A stretch of 37,541 bases of DNA from FACHB-1406 sp034189065 (GCA_034189065.1 JAXHVQ010000051.1:1-37541), one strand, 5' to 3'; shown: positions 24,892 to 33,473, numbered from the stretch's first letter. The notes: generated by a model from the letters alone, not told the origin. Numbers and translations are program-made.

Positions 24892-25824
24892 ATGGGGACA
24901 ACAGCACTGGAAGTTTGTGAGATTAGCAAGCGCTATCGAAGCGGGAAGAAATGGGTTGAAGCGGTTCGACAAGTCAGTTTAAACCTTGCCTCTGGCGAAG
25001 TGCTGGCTTTTTTGGGTCCTAATGGTGCGGGAAAAACCACGACAATTAAGATGGTTGCCGGACTGATCCGTCCCGATCGCGGTTGGGTTCGCATTGCCGG
25101 ACGCGATCCCCATCGCGAGTCTGCGGCGCTACGCGGCGTGGGAGCGGTATTAGAGGGCAATCGCAATTTATACTGGAGGCTGACGGCGCTGGAGAATTTG
25201 GAGTATTTTGGGGTGTTGCGCGGGTTAACGCGGCGACAGGCAAGGCGGCGATCGCGCGAACTCCTCGAACGCTTTGAGTTAACCCAAAAACGCGATGCTA
25301 CCGTACAGATGCTCTCGCGGGGAATGCAGCAAAAACTCGCGATCGCGGCTGCTTTACTTCACGATCCGCCTTTATTGTTGTTAGATGAACCGACGTTGGG
25401 ACTGGACCTGGAAGCGACGCAAACGGTTAAAAGATTAGTTAAAGAAATTGCACGCGAAGGATGCGCAATTCTCCTGACAACCCATCAGTTAGATATTGCC
25501 GAGGAGTTAAGCGATAAAGTTGCCATTATTCAAGGGGGAACGATTATTGCGCGGGAATCGACGCGACAACTGATTCGCCAATTTTCCGGTATGGCTTATA
25601 CCGTTGAGGTGGAGAGGGCTTTAACCCTAGAGCAGATTCAAAAACTTGAATTATTAGATGTGGTTTTCCAAGGAGAACATTCCCTTTACCTCCGAGGAAC
25701 TGACGTATTTTACCAAGCAATGGAAATTCTCAAGCCTTTGCCGCTGGTGCGAGTGAAAAGAGAGCAAGGAAATTTAGCTGAAATTTTCCTCAAATTACTG
25801 GAAACACCTACTCCGGACTCTTGA
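24892..25824 (+). CDS. ABC-2 exporter ATP-binding protein
   Basis: This encodes 310 residues from the ATG at 24892 (MGTTALEVCEISKRYRSG); the open frame extends further upstream but overlaps the divergent gene and has no domain there. The ATPase is complete: Walker A GPNGAGKT (42-49), signature LSRGMQQ (141-147), Walker B LLLLDEP (161-167), and the switch histidine in LTTHQLDIAEE. The C-terminal 80 residues form the regulatory tail of the CcmA/DrrA type. It powers the permease encoded by the next gene (26042). Substrate is unknown: drug, lipid or polysaccharide are all possible. The gap between the two genes, 217 bp, is mostly a MITE insertion. Confidence 0.9.
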   Translation: MGTTALEVCEISKRYRSGKKWVEAVRQVSLNLASGEVLAFLGPNGAGKTTTIKMVAGLIRPDRGWVRIAGRDPHRESAALRGVGAVLEGNRNLYWRLTALENLEYFGVLRGLTRRQARRRSRELLERFELTQKRDATVQMLSRGMQQKLAIAAALLHDPPLLLLDEPTLGLDLEATQTVKRLVKEIAREGCAILLTTHQLDIAEELSDKVAIIQGGTIIARESTRQLIRQFSGMAYTVEVERALTLEQIQKLELLDVVFQGEHSLYLRGTDVFYQAMEILKPLPLVRVKREQGNLAEIFLKLLETPTPDS

Positions 25825-25846
25825 ACGGTTTGCTCGCGACTGCTAA

Positions 25847-25967
25847 TACCAATTTAAGATGACGTTGCATAGATTGTCTTCCCCTAAATTCGCGATGAGT
25901 GTAATGGTGTGTTACGCTCCGCTAACACACCCTACTTGATTCTGTGCAGCTTCATGTCAATCTGGTA
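25847..25967 (+). mobile_element. 121-bp MITE copy 2, between ABC transporter genes
   Basis: This is identical, base for base, to the element at 8856-8976 but inverted. It is flanked by TAA at 25844-25846 and 25968-25970; without it the target would read CTGCTAACTGCTG. Its internal 9-bp stem could act as an RNA hairpin between the ATPase and permease reading frames. Confidence 0.9.
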
Positions 25968-26012
25968 TAACTGCTGACTAATTACTAAGGATCGATCGCT
26001 GGTAACCGATCG

Positions 26013-26037
26013 CTGATAACTGATAACTGATAACTGA
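26013..26037. repeat. CTGATAA heptamer repeat
   Basis: Three perfect copies of a 7-bp unit (ctgataa) and a partial fourth end 4 bp before the permease start. It may affect spacing of the ribosome-binding region, since no Shine-Dalgarno sequence is visible there. Confidence 0.75.
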
Positions 26038-26041
26038 CTTT

Positions 26042-26815
26042 ATGCTCGAACTCTTTTTTGCCGAATTGCGCCGCAGTTGGATTCAATTTATTCGCTATCC
26101 CTTTGAGGCGATTGGGGGAATTTTTATTACCACAATTATTTTTTACGGACTTTTCCTCAGCGCCCAATATGTCGCCGGCCCCAATCTCCAACTTGGCGAT
26201 CGCTTCGATTCTATCATCGTCGGATATGTCCTGTGGACGCTTGTCCTATTCATTGCCACGAATTTGTCCTCCGTCCTCCAACTCGAAGCACAAACTGGAA
26301 CGTTAGAGCAAATTTTTCTTTCGCCTTTTGGTGCAGTTTGGATTTTGTTGATGCGCGCGATCGCGGGTTTAGCGATCCAATTGGCTCTCATTGCCGCCAT
26401 CCTTGCTATTCTTATCGCTCTTACCGGCTCAAAAATTGCCTTTCCCCCGCTTCTGGTGCTACCTCTTTTAACCATTATTATGAGTGCCTATGGACTTTCA
26501 TTCTTAATGGGTGCTTTAGCTTTACTTCTCAAGCGAGTTCAACAAGTTTTAGCCATTTTTCAATTTGGTCTCTTGTTTGTTTTAGCCACGCCAACGGAAG
26601 AATGGGTAGGCGTTTGGCAAGGAATTCGCTGGTTGATTCCGATGACGGGTGGTGCGGGTTTGTTGCGGGATTTGATGGCGCGCGAAAAGGGTTTAAATTG
26701 GCTGGAGTTTGGCTTGGCATTTGCCAATGGATTTATTTTCTTAGCTGTGGGTTTGATTGTTTTTATGTGGTGCGAGCAGCGCGTAAAAAAACAAGGGAAG
26801 TTGGGAGGGTATTAA
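26042..26815 (+). CDS. ABC-2 type exporter permease
   Basis: This encodes 257 residues with six predicted membrane spans, the ABC-2 permease pattern. It has an amphipathic N-terminus (MLELFFAELRRSWIQFIRYP), then a first span around GGIFITTIIFYGLFL. A central pair follows (LAIQLALIAAILAILIAL and LLVLPLLTIIMSAYGLSFL), and the last span is FANGFIFLAVGLIVFMW. The segment EAQTGTLEQIFLSPF is the typical coupling helix that contacts the ATPase. It forms the channel with the ATP-binding protein encoded upstream. The lack of fused binding domains and the size suit DrrB-like or lipid-type export. Substrate cannot be assigned. Confidence 0.88.
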   Translation: MLELFFAELRRSWIQFIRYPFEAIGGIFITTIIFYGLFLSAQYVAGPNLQLGDRFDSIIVGYVLWTLVLFIATNLSSVLQLEAQTGTLEQIFLSPFGAVWILLMRAIAGLAIQLALIAAILAILIALTGSKIAFPPLLVLPLLTIIMSAYGLSFLMGALALLLKRVQQVLAIFQFGLLFVLATPTEEWVGVWQGIRWLIPMTGGAGLLRDLMAREKGLNWLEFGLAFANGFIFLAVGLIVFMWCEQRVKKQGKLGGY

Positions 26816-27108
26816 GGTTATTGGATTTTTGATGTCAAAATGAATATTGCATTTGGGCGCATTTTATGGTATGAATAGAGATCTATTGCTAAAAGAAGGA
26901 CGCGATCGCGCGCTTCTCTAACTCGCTCAAAAATACTCCAACCGTCCCTTTTCTCCAAATTCATTAGATTCTTGAATCATTTTAAGCTAATGTGCATTTG
27001 AATTAGGTATTCCAAGAGTGCAACAACTCAAGAGTTACTCCATCGGAATTATCAATTTTCATGCTCTAAATCTCAAATAGCTTAACTGTTTTGACAAAGA
27101 GAGAAAAC

Positions 27109-27663
27109 ATGAATAAATCCCCATTCTTGCCTTTCTTGTGTGTAGTTTTCCTACTAGCGGCACCTCCAGTCTCAGCTCAACAATCTCCCAGTTTTATTAG
27201 CCGCCCAGAGTTGCGTCTCGGCAGCCAAGGAGACGACGTGACAAAGCTTCAAGCGACGCTAAAGTTGTTAGGATACTACAATGGTTCCATTGATGGCACT
27301 TACTCAGAAAGTACGGTGATTGGTGTCTTTCTCTTTCAACAAGCAGCCGGTTTAGAAGCAACAGGAATTGTGAATGCGGCGACTTGGACAGCTTTGTTGC
27401 CAACAGCGCCTCAACCCTCTCCAATTAGCAACCAACCCATCAGTGCAAACCCCAACGGGATGCCAACACTGAGAGTGGGAACCAACAGTCCAGAGGTCAG
27501 AATCTTGCAAGAAAGATTGCGCGCATTAGGATTTTCTGTTGAAGTAGATGGCGTATTTGGCGAACAAACCCTTCAGGCTGTTATGGCGGCACAACAACAG
27601 TTAAGACTCAATCCCGATGGGGTAGTGGGACCTGCGACTTGGCAAGTTTTATTTCCTCAGTAA
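27109..27663 (+). CDS. Secreted protein with two peptidoglycan-binding domains
   Basis: I start at the ATG at 27109 (MNKSPFLPFLCVVFLL, 184 residues) because AAAGAGAG lies at the right distance; an upstream TTG at 27091 is in frame but less likely. A signal peptide ends near APPVSAQQ. Two PG_binding_1 repeats follow: about residues 36-97 (LRLGSQGDDVTKLQATLKLL...TWTALL) and 122-183 (LRVGTNSPEVRILQERLRAL...TWQVLF). They are joined by a proline/serine/asparagine linker. No catalytic domain is present, so it probably only anchors to the wall or binds a partner. The preceding gap of about 290 bp after the permease contains one HIP1-rich stretch and nothing else. Confidence 0.85.
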   Translation: MNKSPFLPFLCVVFLLAAPPVSAQQSPSFISRPELRLGSQGDDVTKLQATLKLLGYYNGSIDGTYSESTVIGVFLFQQAAGLEATGIVNAATWTALLPTAPQPSPISNQPISANPNGMPTLRVGTNSPEVRILQERLRALGFSVEVDGVFGEQTLQAVMAAQQQLRLNPDGVVGPATWQVLFPQ

Positions 27664-28062
27664 CTAAACGGGTTTTTCCAGCGGCTTACAAAAATTGTCC
27701 AGCCCTTGTTTGAGGACATAAATTAAAACGGGAACGGCAAGAATTGCGGGAATCAGGTTGAGATTGGCTAGCGCGATCGCGGCCTTGTCGAGGGAGCCGC
27801 TCTGTAAATTTTCTCGTAGAACCTCTTGACAAATTGCCGCTCTACATCTTTTCGCCAGGGAAGTCAACCATTCGCTACTCTCTTGTTGCGGTTCTTGACC
27901 GGCACGAATGGCTAAGGATATGACGGCATCGCCTAAGTCGCCTTCGCAATCTTCAATCTCGTTTAATGCTTTGACTGCGGGGGGATAGTGGGCAAGTTTT
28001 TGGCGAAATTGTTGGATTTCTTCGAGGGTGATTTGAGTCATTAGTTGTTCGTCATTGGTCAT
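27664..28062 (-). CDS. Conserved hypothetical protein
   Basis: This encodes 132 residues; an internal ATG (MTQITLEEIQQF) may be the real start, since the first residues (MTNDEQL) come from a repeat-like TGACNAATGACNA sequence. The N-terminal half is helical and acidic (ALNEIEDCEGDLGDAVISL). A hydrophobic segment near the end (LNLIPAILAVPVLIYVLKQGL) could be one membrane span. I recognise no motif. It lies 3 bp after the cytidine deaminase gene on the same strand, so it is probably cotranscribed with it. It converges with the peptidoglycan-binding gene with no gap. Confidence 0.6.
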   Translation of the reverse strand: MTNDEQLMTQITLEEIQQFRQKLAHYPPAVKALNEIEDCEGDLGDAVISLAIRAGQEPQQESSEWLTSLAKRCRAAICQEVLRENLQSGSLDKAAIALANLNLIPAILAVPVLIYVLKQGLDNFCKPLEKPV

Positions 28063-28065
28063 TAT

Positions 28066-28473
28066 TTAAGATTTTAATTTAAAACTATCGGGTAATAATT
28101 GTGCGATCGCGCGTTCTTGGATTTGACCGTCTCTGTAAAATAAAACAACTGTGTCTGACCCTGCAAATTCATCAATGCACTGTCTGCACGCGCCGCACGG
28201 GGTACAGGTCACTCGTCCTTGACTGACAACCGCAACCGCCCGAATTTTCAGGGTTTCGCCGCCTTCAGAAGCCACTGCCGCCGCGATCGCGTTTCTCTCC
28301 GCACACAACGTTAGTCCGTAGGAACGATTTTCGACATTGCAACCCATAAAACAGTTTCCGGCTTTTGTCAAGATAGCCGCGCCAACGCGAAAGCTAGAAA
28401 AGGGAGCGTAGGCTTTGCTTGCTGCTCGTTCTGCTACTTCTAATAAATGATTGGTGTCTGAGGAAGAAAGCAT
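28066..28473 (-). CDS. cdd: Cytidine deaminase
   Basis: This enzyme deaminates cytidine and deoxycytidine to uridine forms in pyrimidine salvage. The 135 residues fit the small tetrameric type with three cysteine zinc ligands: Cys57 with catalytic Glu59 (LTLCAERNA) and the pair Cys93/Cys96 (TPCGACRQ). The substrate-binding segment FRVGAAILTKAGNCFMGCNV is complete. The gene sits between the glycosyltransferase gene (20 bp upstream) and a hypothetical gene (3 bp downstream) on one strand. That arrangement looks like a loose operon without a common pathway. Confidence 0.95.
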   Translation of the reverse strand: MLSSSDTNHLLEVAERAASKAYAPFSSFRVGAAILTKAGNCFMGCNVENRSYGLTLCAERNAIAAAVASEGGETLKIRAVAVVSQGRVTCTPCGACRQCIDEFAGSDTVVLFYRDGQIQERAIAQLLPDSFKLKS

Positions 28474-28492
28474 AGGTTAGCCCGGTTTAACT

Positions 28493-29659
28493 TTAAGAAT
28501 CAATTAATACAAACTTCCGAACAGGCGAGAGATTCGATCGCCGCTTTTTTAAAATAACCAAATTCAAAATGAGTTTCCAAGCAGCAGGAGAAAACACAAT
28601 CGGCAGTAAAAATTTAGTCGCACGTCCCCACTGTTTTTCCTTGAGCGATTGTTCGAGCAATTTTAATTTAAGATACGCTTTTAAATTTTCTTTTTCGTTG
28701 CTAACCGATCCCAATTTTGTTTTAGATGAAGAAGATTTGTCCGCAAATCGATGATTTAAACTGAAAAGCAAATTCCAAGAGCCGGGTAAAAACATGGCTG
28801 GAAATGCCAAAGAAACCGTCGATCGAACTTGGGCTTTCTTCAGTGCAACTAAGCTCCAGTGAAGTTTTAAATAACTTTCAATTTGCTTGATATTCGGAAT
28901 TTCCGAACGGTGTTTTGAATTCACTAAGTTGTAAATTCTATGTTTAATTAAAATGTGAGCTTTTAATCGATTTTCCAAAGAGAATTTTTGATTAAAAGAA
29001 CCGCACCAGACCGTCCGATAAGCTAAATATTCATTAATAAAAATGGCATCGCCAAACCGAGAAATTTTAATCCAAGAGTCGATATCGTCAAAATTGGCAT
29101 CCAGACTCGAATCCCACCCCCCCGTTTTCAAAAAAGCATCGCGGCGAAAAGCAACTTGTACTGGCGTTCCAAAAGGAACTTGTTCTAATAACATTCCATA
29201 GTGAATGTCTTCTTGGGGGATATAAAAAACTCGTCCCGGTCCAACTGCGCGCGTTCGAGTAAGTTCGCTTTCCTCCTCGTCCACCTGAACCGCTTGACAG
29301 GAACACAAGACCGCTTGGGGACGCAATGCGATCGCCTCGCTCATCTTTTCGAGACAGTTCGGCGCGAGATAGTCATCGTCGTCGAGCAGTTTAACCCACT
29401 CTCCCGTCGCTCGCTCGACTCCAGCATTGACGCTCCCTGAATGGCCCAAATTGTGGGAGTTGCGGTGATAAATCAAACGCCCGTCGCCAGACGCAGCCAG
29501 CGTTTGACTCAAATCCTCCACATACTCCTGCGTGCCATCGTTCGAGCCATCGTCAACCACAACCACCTCGCATTGGACGGTTTGGGACAAAGCCGTGTCA
29601 ATGGCTCGCTTCAGGAAAGCCAAACGATTATAAGTCGCGATCGCAATCGTAAATTTCAT
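28493..29659 (-). CDS. Family 2 glycosyltransferase
   Basis: I place the start at 29659 (MKFTIAIATYNRLAFLKRAI, 388 residues); the frame is open further upstream but the GT-A fold begins here. The N-terminal domain has the nucleotide-binding VVVVDDGSNDGTQEYV, and the metal-binding D-x-D as KLLDDDDYLAP (here four consecutive Asp). The acceptor side follows (FDDIDSWIKISRFG). The C-terminal 130 residues are basic and alpha-helical, with hydrophobic stretches near FLPIVFSPAAWKL that may sit on the membrane. It probably adds a sugar from a nucleotide donor to a polysaccharide or glycolipid. The acceptor cannot be predicted, and no other glycan genes lie here. Confidence 0.88.
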   Translation of the reverse strand: MKFTIAIATYNRLAFLKRAIDTALSQTVQCEVVVVDDGSNDGTQEYVEDLSQTLAASGDGRLIYHRNSHNLGHSGSVNAGVERATGEWVKLLDDDDYLAPNCLEKMSEAIALRPQAVLCSCQAVQVDEEESELTRTRAVGPGRVFYIPQEDIHYGMLLEQVPFGTPVQVAFRRDAFLKTGGWDSSLDANFDDIDSWIKISRFGDAIFINEYLAYRTVWCGSFNQKFSLENRLKAHILIKHRIYNLVNSKHRSEIPNIKQIESYLKLHWSLVALKKAQVRSTVSLAFPAMFLPGSWNLLFSLNHRFADKSSSSKTKLGSVSNEKENLKAYLKLKLLEQSLKEKQWGRATKFLLPIVFSPAAWKLILNLVILKKRRSNLSPVRKFVLIDS

Positions 29660-29916
29660 CCCACTTCCCACCCAACTTCTCAATTCGATGCACCCCAATG
29701 TATGTTTGAATCTCTTGGGGATGGTTCGTTCTTCCCTATTCCAGTACGAAAGCCAACTTACCCAGGAGCTAGATCGTACTTGTTTAAGGCTCCTCAAAAA
29801 GTCACTCTTCCCAGAATCGGGATTTTGCGTCTACCGTACTATTGTGCCGAACTTTAGTGCGAATTGTTTCAATTTTCTCTCAACGTACCCAAATCGCTCT
29901 AAATTGAGAAATCTGA

Positions 29917-31404
29917 CTAGGGAATAAAGCACTCCGAAGTCCAACTCCCGTGGAGACCATAGGGGATATGGTAGTTCAAATGTAGCCGCGCGATCGGGCC
30001 GCGATCCACATCGCTCGCTTCCAATATAACCAGATCGGATCGATGATGGCTCGCATCGTAAACCATTGCCAAGAGCCAACCCTCATCTTCCTCCCCGCCT
30101 TCGGGGTTAGGAACAAACACGGGTTCGCTGAGGAAACCTCGCGGCGCAGCGCTCCAAAAATTGCGATCGCCTGTGGCTAAATCCAACTTCAAAATCCCTT
30201 GCAACGGCGCATTTCCCGTGGGATGATGGGTTGCGCCGGAATACAAATAGCGATAGGGTCTGCCCTCCTTATCCGGGTGCAGCGCCGGAAACTCGCAGGC
30301 GCGGGGTTCGAGCAATTGACTCTCGACGGTTTTCTCCTTCAGCGACAGCGTAAAGCGCCACAATTGCCCGGGAGACAGCGCATCAAAATCCACCTCCTTA
30401 TAACTCTTATCGGGTTCGATCTGAGACAGAGAGTCGTAGCAAATCGAATCGAGACCAATGCGATCGCCCTCCAACTCAAAGGCATTGGCATGGTGAAACA
30501 CAAAACCCGACGGAGCTTCTAAAATCTGTACCCCTTTGTAAGGCGGTTTTCGCGGGATTAAAATGATGCGAGTGGGTTGCTTGCTATCAAAAGAGATGCA
30601 CTCCCCCGCGCCGCACTGTCCCAAAAGATAGGGAAAGGGATTAAATTTAACGGGATTTTGCAAGAAAATGCAGTAGTTGGGCGTAATCGCGAAGTCGTGC
30701 ATAAACGCAAAACCGGGAATTGTATGCTCGTGCCGACGCAACAATTTCCCTTGGGGATCGAATTCGTAAATCGTAATCTGGCTTGAAAACCCCGCTTTTA
30801 CCGAAAAATTGACCAAACAGGGAGCGCCGCCATCCTGTTCGCACTCCGGATCGATGCGCGGATGAGCTGAAAATGAACCTCCCGCTTTCAAAGTCCCATC
30901 GAGCAAGTCCAGTCCTTCGGTTTCCAACGTTTCGGGATCGAGGCGATAGGGTTCGGCTGCTTCCCAAAGAGCGAGCAACTTTCCGCCCCAGTAAATAATA
31001 TTGGTGTTGGCAATATTCTTGAGCCGCAAATCGAAGAAATTTTTCCACCATCCCCCCGGCTTTTGCGTTCCAAATACGCCGCGATAGAGGATTTCTCCGG
31101 CTGCTTGTTCTTCGAGGAAGGCTTGGGTGCGTACAAAACGGTTGCGGAAGTGAACCCGTCCGTCGCAAAAGGAAAAGGCACAAATCATACCATCGCCATC
31201 AAAGGGATGTTTGAAGGGCGAGCCGTTAATGTCGAGCAAACCCGGCCCGTTGCGAAAGAGGGTTCCTTCGAGCTGGGGGGGAATTTCTCCTTCAATATCT
31301 TTGAGCCAATAAGCTGATTCTTGGCATTGCGATTCGTAACCGCGTTTCCAGTCTTGGCGGGAGTAGGAGTGGGGGGTTTGAGTAGGGGTTGCTAGGTTGG
31401 GCAT
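29917..31404 (-). CDS. Apocarotenoid oxygenase-like carotenoid dioxygenase
   Basis: I choose the ATG at 31404 (MPNLATPTQTPHS, 495 residues) over one at 31485. With this start the four iron-binding histidines fall at 181 (SAHPRID), 236 (FMHDFAI), 304 (VFHHANAF) and 485 (GLHGSW). That numbering is very close to the Synechocystis apocarotenoid-15,15'-oxygenase. The seven-bladed propeller starts EIPPQLEGTLFRNGPGLLD, also typical of the family. The enzyme probably cleaves apocarotenals at the 15,15' bond, making retinal. Cleavage position cannot be proved from sequence. The gene is followed 257 bp later by the glycosyltransferase gene; the gap holds no other feature. Confidence 0.9.
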   Translation of the reverse strand: MPNLATPTQTPHSYSRQDWKRGYESQCQESAYWLKDIEGEIPPQLEGTLFRNGPGLLDINGSPFKHPFDGDGMICAFSFCDGRVHFRNRFVRTQAFLEEQAAGEILYRGVFGTQKPGGWWKNFFDLRLKNIANTNIIYWGGKLLALWEAAEPYRLDPETLETEGLDLLDGTLKAGGSFSAHPRIDPECEQDGGAPCLVNFSVKAGFSSQITIYEFDPQGKLLRRHEHTIPGFAFMHDFAITPNYCIFLQNPVKFNPFPYLLGQCGAGECISFDSKQPTRIILIPRKPPYKGVQILEAPSGFVFHHANAFELEGDRIGLDSICYDSLSQIEPDKSYKEVDFDALSPGQLWRFTLSLKEKTVESQLLEPRACEFPALHPDKEGRPYRYLYSGATHHPTGNAPLQGILKLDLATGDRNFWSAAPRGFLSEPVFVPNPEGGEEDEGWLLAMVYDASHHRSDLVILEASDVDRGPIARLHLNYHIPYGLHGSWTSECFIP

Positions 31405-31492
31405 TGCGAGCTTTGTTGACAAATTCGAGATGCGATCGCGGAAATAATTTCCGAGGAGTAGACTGCACGCAGCGGACTCGCTCATTCCCTAT

Positions 31493-32161
31493 TTAATCGT
31501 AAAAGACTGTTATTTTCTGCACTCGTTGCGATCGCGTCTGAATTTCTCTTGGATTTTGGCGCAGGGGTTGAGCGGGGTTCCAAATTCCATAGCCCAGAAT
31601 TCTGGCATATTCCTGGGCGCGGGCGAGTCTTTGGCTATATTTGGGGTCGGAGCGTCCTTGTGCTAGGGCATAGCCTTGTTGGACTAAGCTTTCGTTGAGC
31701 AGGTTGCCTCGATACCAAACCGAAGCCCAGATTCGATTGTAGGGATCCTTTTCGGCGGGGACGAATTCTTCGATGAGAACCGATGCTCGCTCGCCGAGCA
31801 GTTGTTCTAAGTTGCGTTTGGCTGTTTCTCCCCAGGGTTTTTGCTCCAGACGAGGGGCTGAAATTCCCAGGAGTCGCACTTGTTGAATGAGGGCGGGCGT
31901 GCTTCCGGGAATGAGAACTTCTAGGGTTTGTCCGCTGACGGCGCGCTGGACAATGGCATTTTTGCCGGTGGGGAGGGCGGACGACTGGCAACTGGCGGCG
32001 AGAAGTCCGCTCGCCACGAGGCAAAGGATTATCAACGAATGCTTGACAATCCAGCGTTGACAAAGGTTAAATCGGGAGCTTAAGAATCGACACAAGCCGT
32101 TTGATAATTGGTTTGGTGCCGTCTCAATCGTTTCAATCGTCTTCGCGTTCTTAATCTTCAT
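31493..32161 (-). CDS. Thermonuclease-like lipoprotein, active site degenerate
   Basis: This encodes 222 residues from the ATG at 32161. The frame opens 69 bp earlier, but this start overlaps the ferredoxin gene by only 11 bp. A hydrophobic segment ends in the lipobox LAASC (Cys58), so it is probably a lipoprotein. The SNase fold follows. By comparison with S. aureus nuclease, both arginines are kept (Arg96 for R35, Arg143 for R87). The calcium ligands and general base are changed: VSGQTL replaces the usual DGDT (Ser76, Gln78), and LLGISAPR has Ser101 and Arg104 in place of D40 and E43. Calcium-dependent nuclease activity is therefore doubtful. A binding or structural role is possible. Confidence 0.85.
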   Translation of the reverse strand: MKIKNAKTIETIETAPNQLSNGLCRFLSSRFNLCQRWIVKHSLIILCLVASGLLAASCQSSALPTGKNAIVQRAVSGQTLEVLIPGSTPALIQQVRLLGISAPRLEQKPWGETAKRNLEQLLGERASVLIEEFVPAEKDPYNRIWASVWYRGNLLNESLVQQGYALAQGRSDPKYSQRLARAQEYARILGYGIWNPAQPLRQNPREIQTRSQRVQKITVFYD

Positions 32162-32519
32162 CGAGAGGTAGTCCGAAGCGGACTTTCCCTTGACCGAAGT
32201 AGCGCCCAAATTGGAGTTCGTAAACTTCATCTTCGTCTTGGGTTTCGACGATTAAGTCGGAACGGGGATAGCCGACGCACAGCAGAGCATAGCCTTGTTT
32301 TTGGAGGTGGGGCGAGAGTCCCATTGCTTCGGGTTGGTAAATGTGACCTTTGAGAACGCGCACCGCACAAGTGGTGCAAGCGCCGTTGCGACAGGAAAAG
32401 GGCAAGCGTCCGCCTTGGTCTTCGATGCTTTGGAGGATGTAGCGATCGCTCGGCACCTGAAAAGTTTGGTGGCTGCCGTTGGCGCGATCGCGGATTTGAA
32501 TGGTGTACTCGGATTTCAT
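32151..32519 (-). CDS. FdC2-type [2Fe-2S] ferredoxin
   Basis: This encodes 122 residues from the ATG at 32519 (MKSEYTIQIRDRANGSHQ). The plant-type cluster ligands are Cys43, Cys48, Cys51 and Cys81 (PFSCRNGACTTCAVRV, then YALLCVGYP). The protein is longer than photosynthetic ferredoxin and has the C-terminal extension VETQDEDEVYELQFGRYF. That extension marks the FdC2 group, conserved between cyanobacteria and plant chloroplasts. FdC2 carries electrons at low potential; its physiological partner is not settled. The stop codon region overlaps the start of the thermonuclease-like gene, so the two are probably translated from one transcript. Confidence 0.92.
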   Translation of the reverse strand: MKSEYTIQIRDRANGSHQTFQVPSDRYILQSIEDQGGRLPFSCRNGACTTCAVRVLKGHIYQPEAMGLSPHLQKQGYALLCVGYPRSDLIVETQDEDEVYELQFGRYFGQGKVRFGLPLDED

Positions 32520-32565
32520 AAGCTCTATTTTAATACCAGATTCACCCAATTTTGCTACAACCCCA

Positions 32566-32640
32566 TCTCCCGCTCTCCCCATCTCCCACTCTCCCCATCT
32601 CCCGCTCTCCCGCTCTCCCCATCCCCCCATCTCCCCTTTT
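32566..32640. repeat. C-rich CTCCC tandem repeat
   Basis: Degenerate units of ctcccc-atctccc and cgctctccc fill the space upstream of the ferredoxin gene. They are the complement type of the purine repeat at 15066. The ferredoxin promoter must lie on the gene side of it or inside it. Confidence 0.7.
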
Positions 32641-32699
32641 TTATTTTTCAGGGGGCAAAGGTGACCCAAACATTGTATGATAGTTAATCGCACCCCATT

Positions 32700-32786
32700 G
32701 GAGAGGTGGCCGAGTGGTTGAAGGCGCAGCACTGGAAATGCTGTTTAGCGGCAACGTTAACGAGGGTTCGAATCCCTCCCTCTCCG
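32700..32786 (+). tRNA. tRNA-Ser (anticodon GGA)
   Basis: All arms can be drawn: acceptor GGAGAGG (32700-32706) with CCTCTCC (32779-32785), discriminator G at 32786; D arm GCC/GGC; anticodon stem CAGCA/TGCTG around loop CTGGAAA. The anticodon is GGA (32734-32736), reading UCC and UCU. A long variable arm of the serine class follows, and the T arm is GAGGG-TTCGAAT-CCCTC. No CCA is encoded. An ISAs1-like remnant begins close downstream. Confidence 0.96.
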
Positions 32787-32940
32787 TTCCCCAGGGTAAA
32801 CGCATCTTAAGTGAACCCCTAAACATGATATAATTTAAAGTTGACCCAAGAGTGTTTGTCACTTATTGTAGCTTGCGAGTAACATCAATGACGAAAGGTT
32901 TTGCTCCCACTGTAACGCCCCCACTCATCAGCAATTTGTA

Positions 32941-33450
32941 TCGCAGACAACCCCGATCTTAAACACCAGTTTTCTACAATATTTTGACCCTTTGAGTGAC
33001 CCCAGAATAGAAAGAAGCAAGGAACATTTATTAATTGATATTGTCGCCATTGCAATTTGTGCTATCATCAGTAGTGCTGAGGGGCGGGTGGGAATAGAAA
33101 CTTATGGTAAAGCTAAATATGAATGGTTAACAAAGTTTTCTGGAACTCCACTCATTGTCAAAAAGAAAGCTGATTATCTCTTGGCTTTAAAAGGAAATCA
33201 AAAACGGCTCCACAAAGCGGTAAAGCAGGGGTTTGAGCAAGCAAAGCAAGAGGAGTTTTTAGGTCGAGAGCATAGTTATTGCGAACAAGTAGAAGCCGGA
33301 CACCATCGAGTTGAAAAAAGGCAAGCTTGGAAAATTAATGTCTCTGAACTTAATACCCCTTCATAAATTCTCATGACGGGATTAAAAATTGTTGTTAAAG
33401 GCAGTTTGAAAATGAAACGGTATCGTGCAGCAATGGAGAATAATTATTGA
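32941..33450 (+). pseudogene. ISAs1-family transposase, internally deleted
   Basis: The frame starts with the N-terminal domain of ISAs1 (H-repeat-associated) transposases: FLQYFDPLSDPRIERSKEHL, then IDIVAIAICAIISSAEG and GKAKYEWLTKF. Normally about a hundred residues with the first catalytic Asp follow. Here the sequence jumps directly to KKKADYLLALKGNQKRLHKA, so that Asp is lost. A stop comes after SELNTPS. Downstream, in another frame, a C-terminal piece remains (GSLKMKRYRAAMENNY, ending 33450). So there are at least two deletions and a frame change, and the transposase cannot be active. The element begins about 150 bp after tRNA-Ser; its exact ends are not clear. Confidence 0.8.
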
Positions 33451-33473
33451 GTTTAAGATTTAAACTCGGCTTG

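Noticed and set aside
26058..26832. Frames overlapping the ABC permease in other registers
   Set aside because: Composition is typical of shadow frames; the permease frame has six clear membrane spans.
32533..32545. TACCAGATTCA resembling a MITE end
   Set aside because: Only about ten bases match; the rest of the element and the second end are absent.
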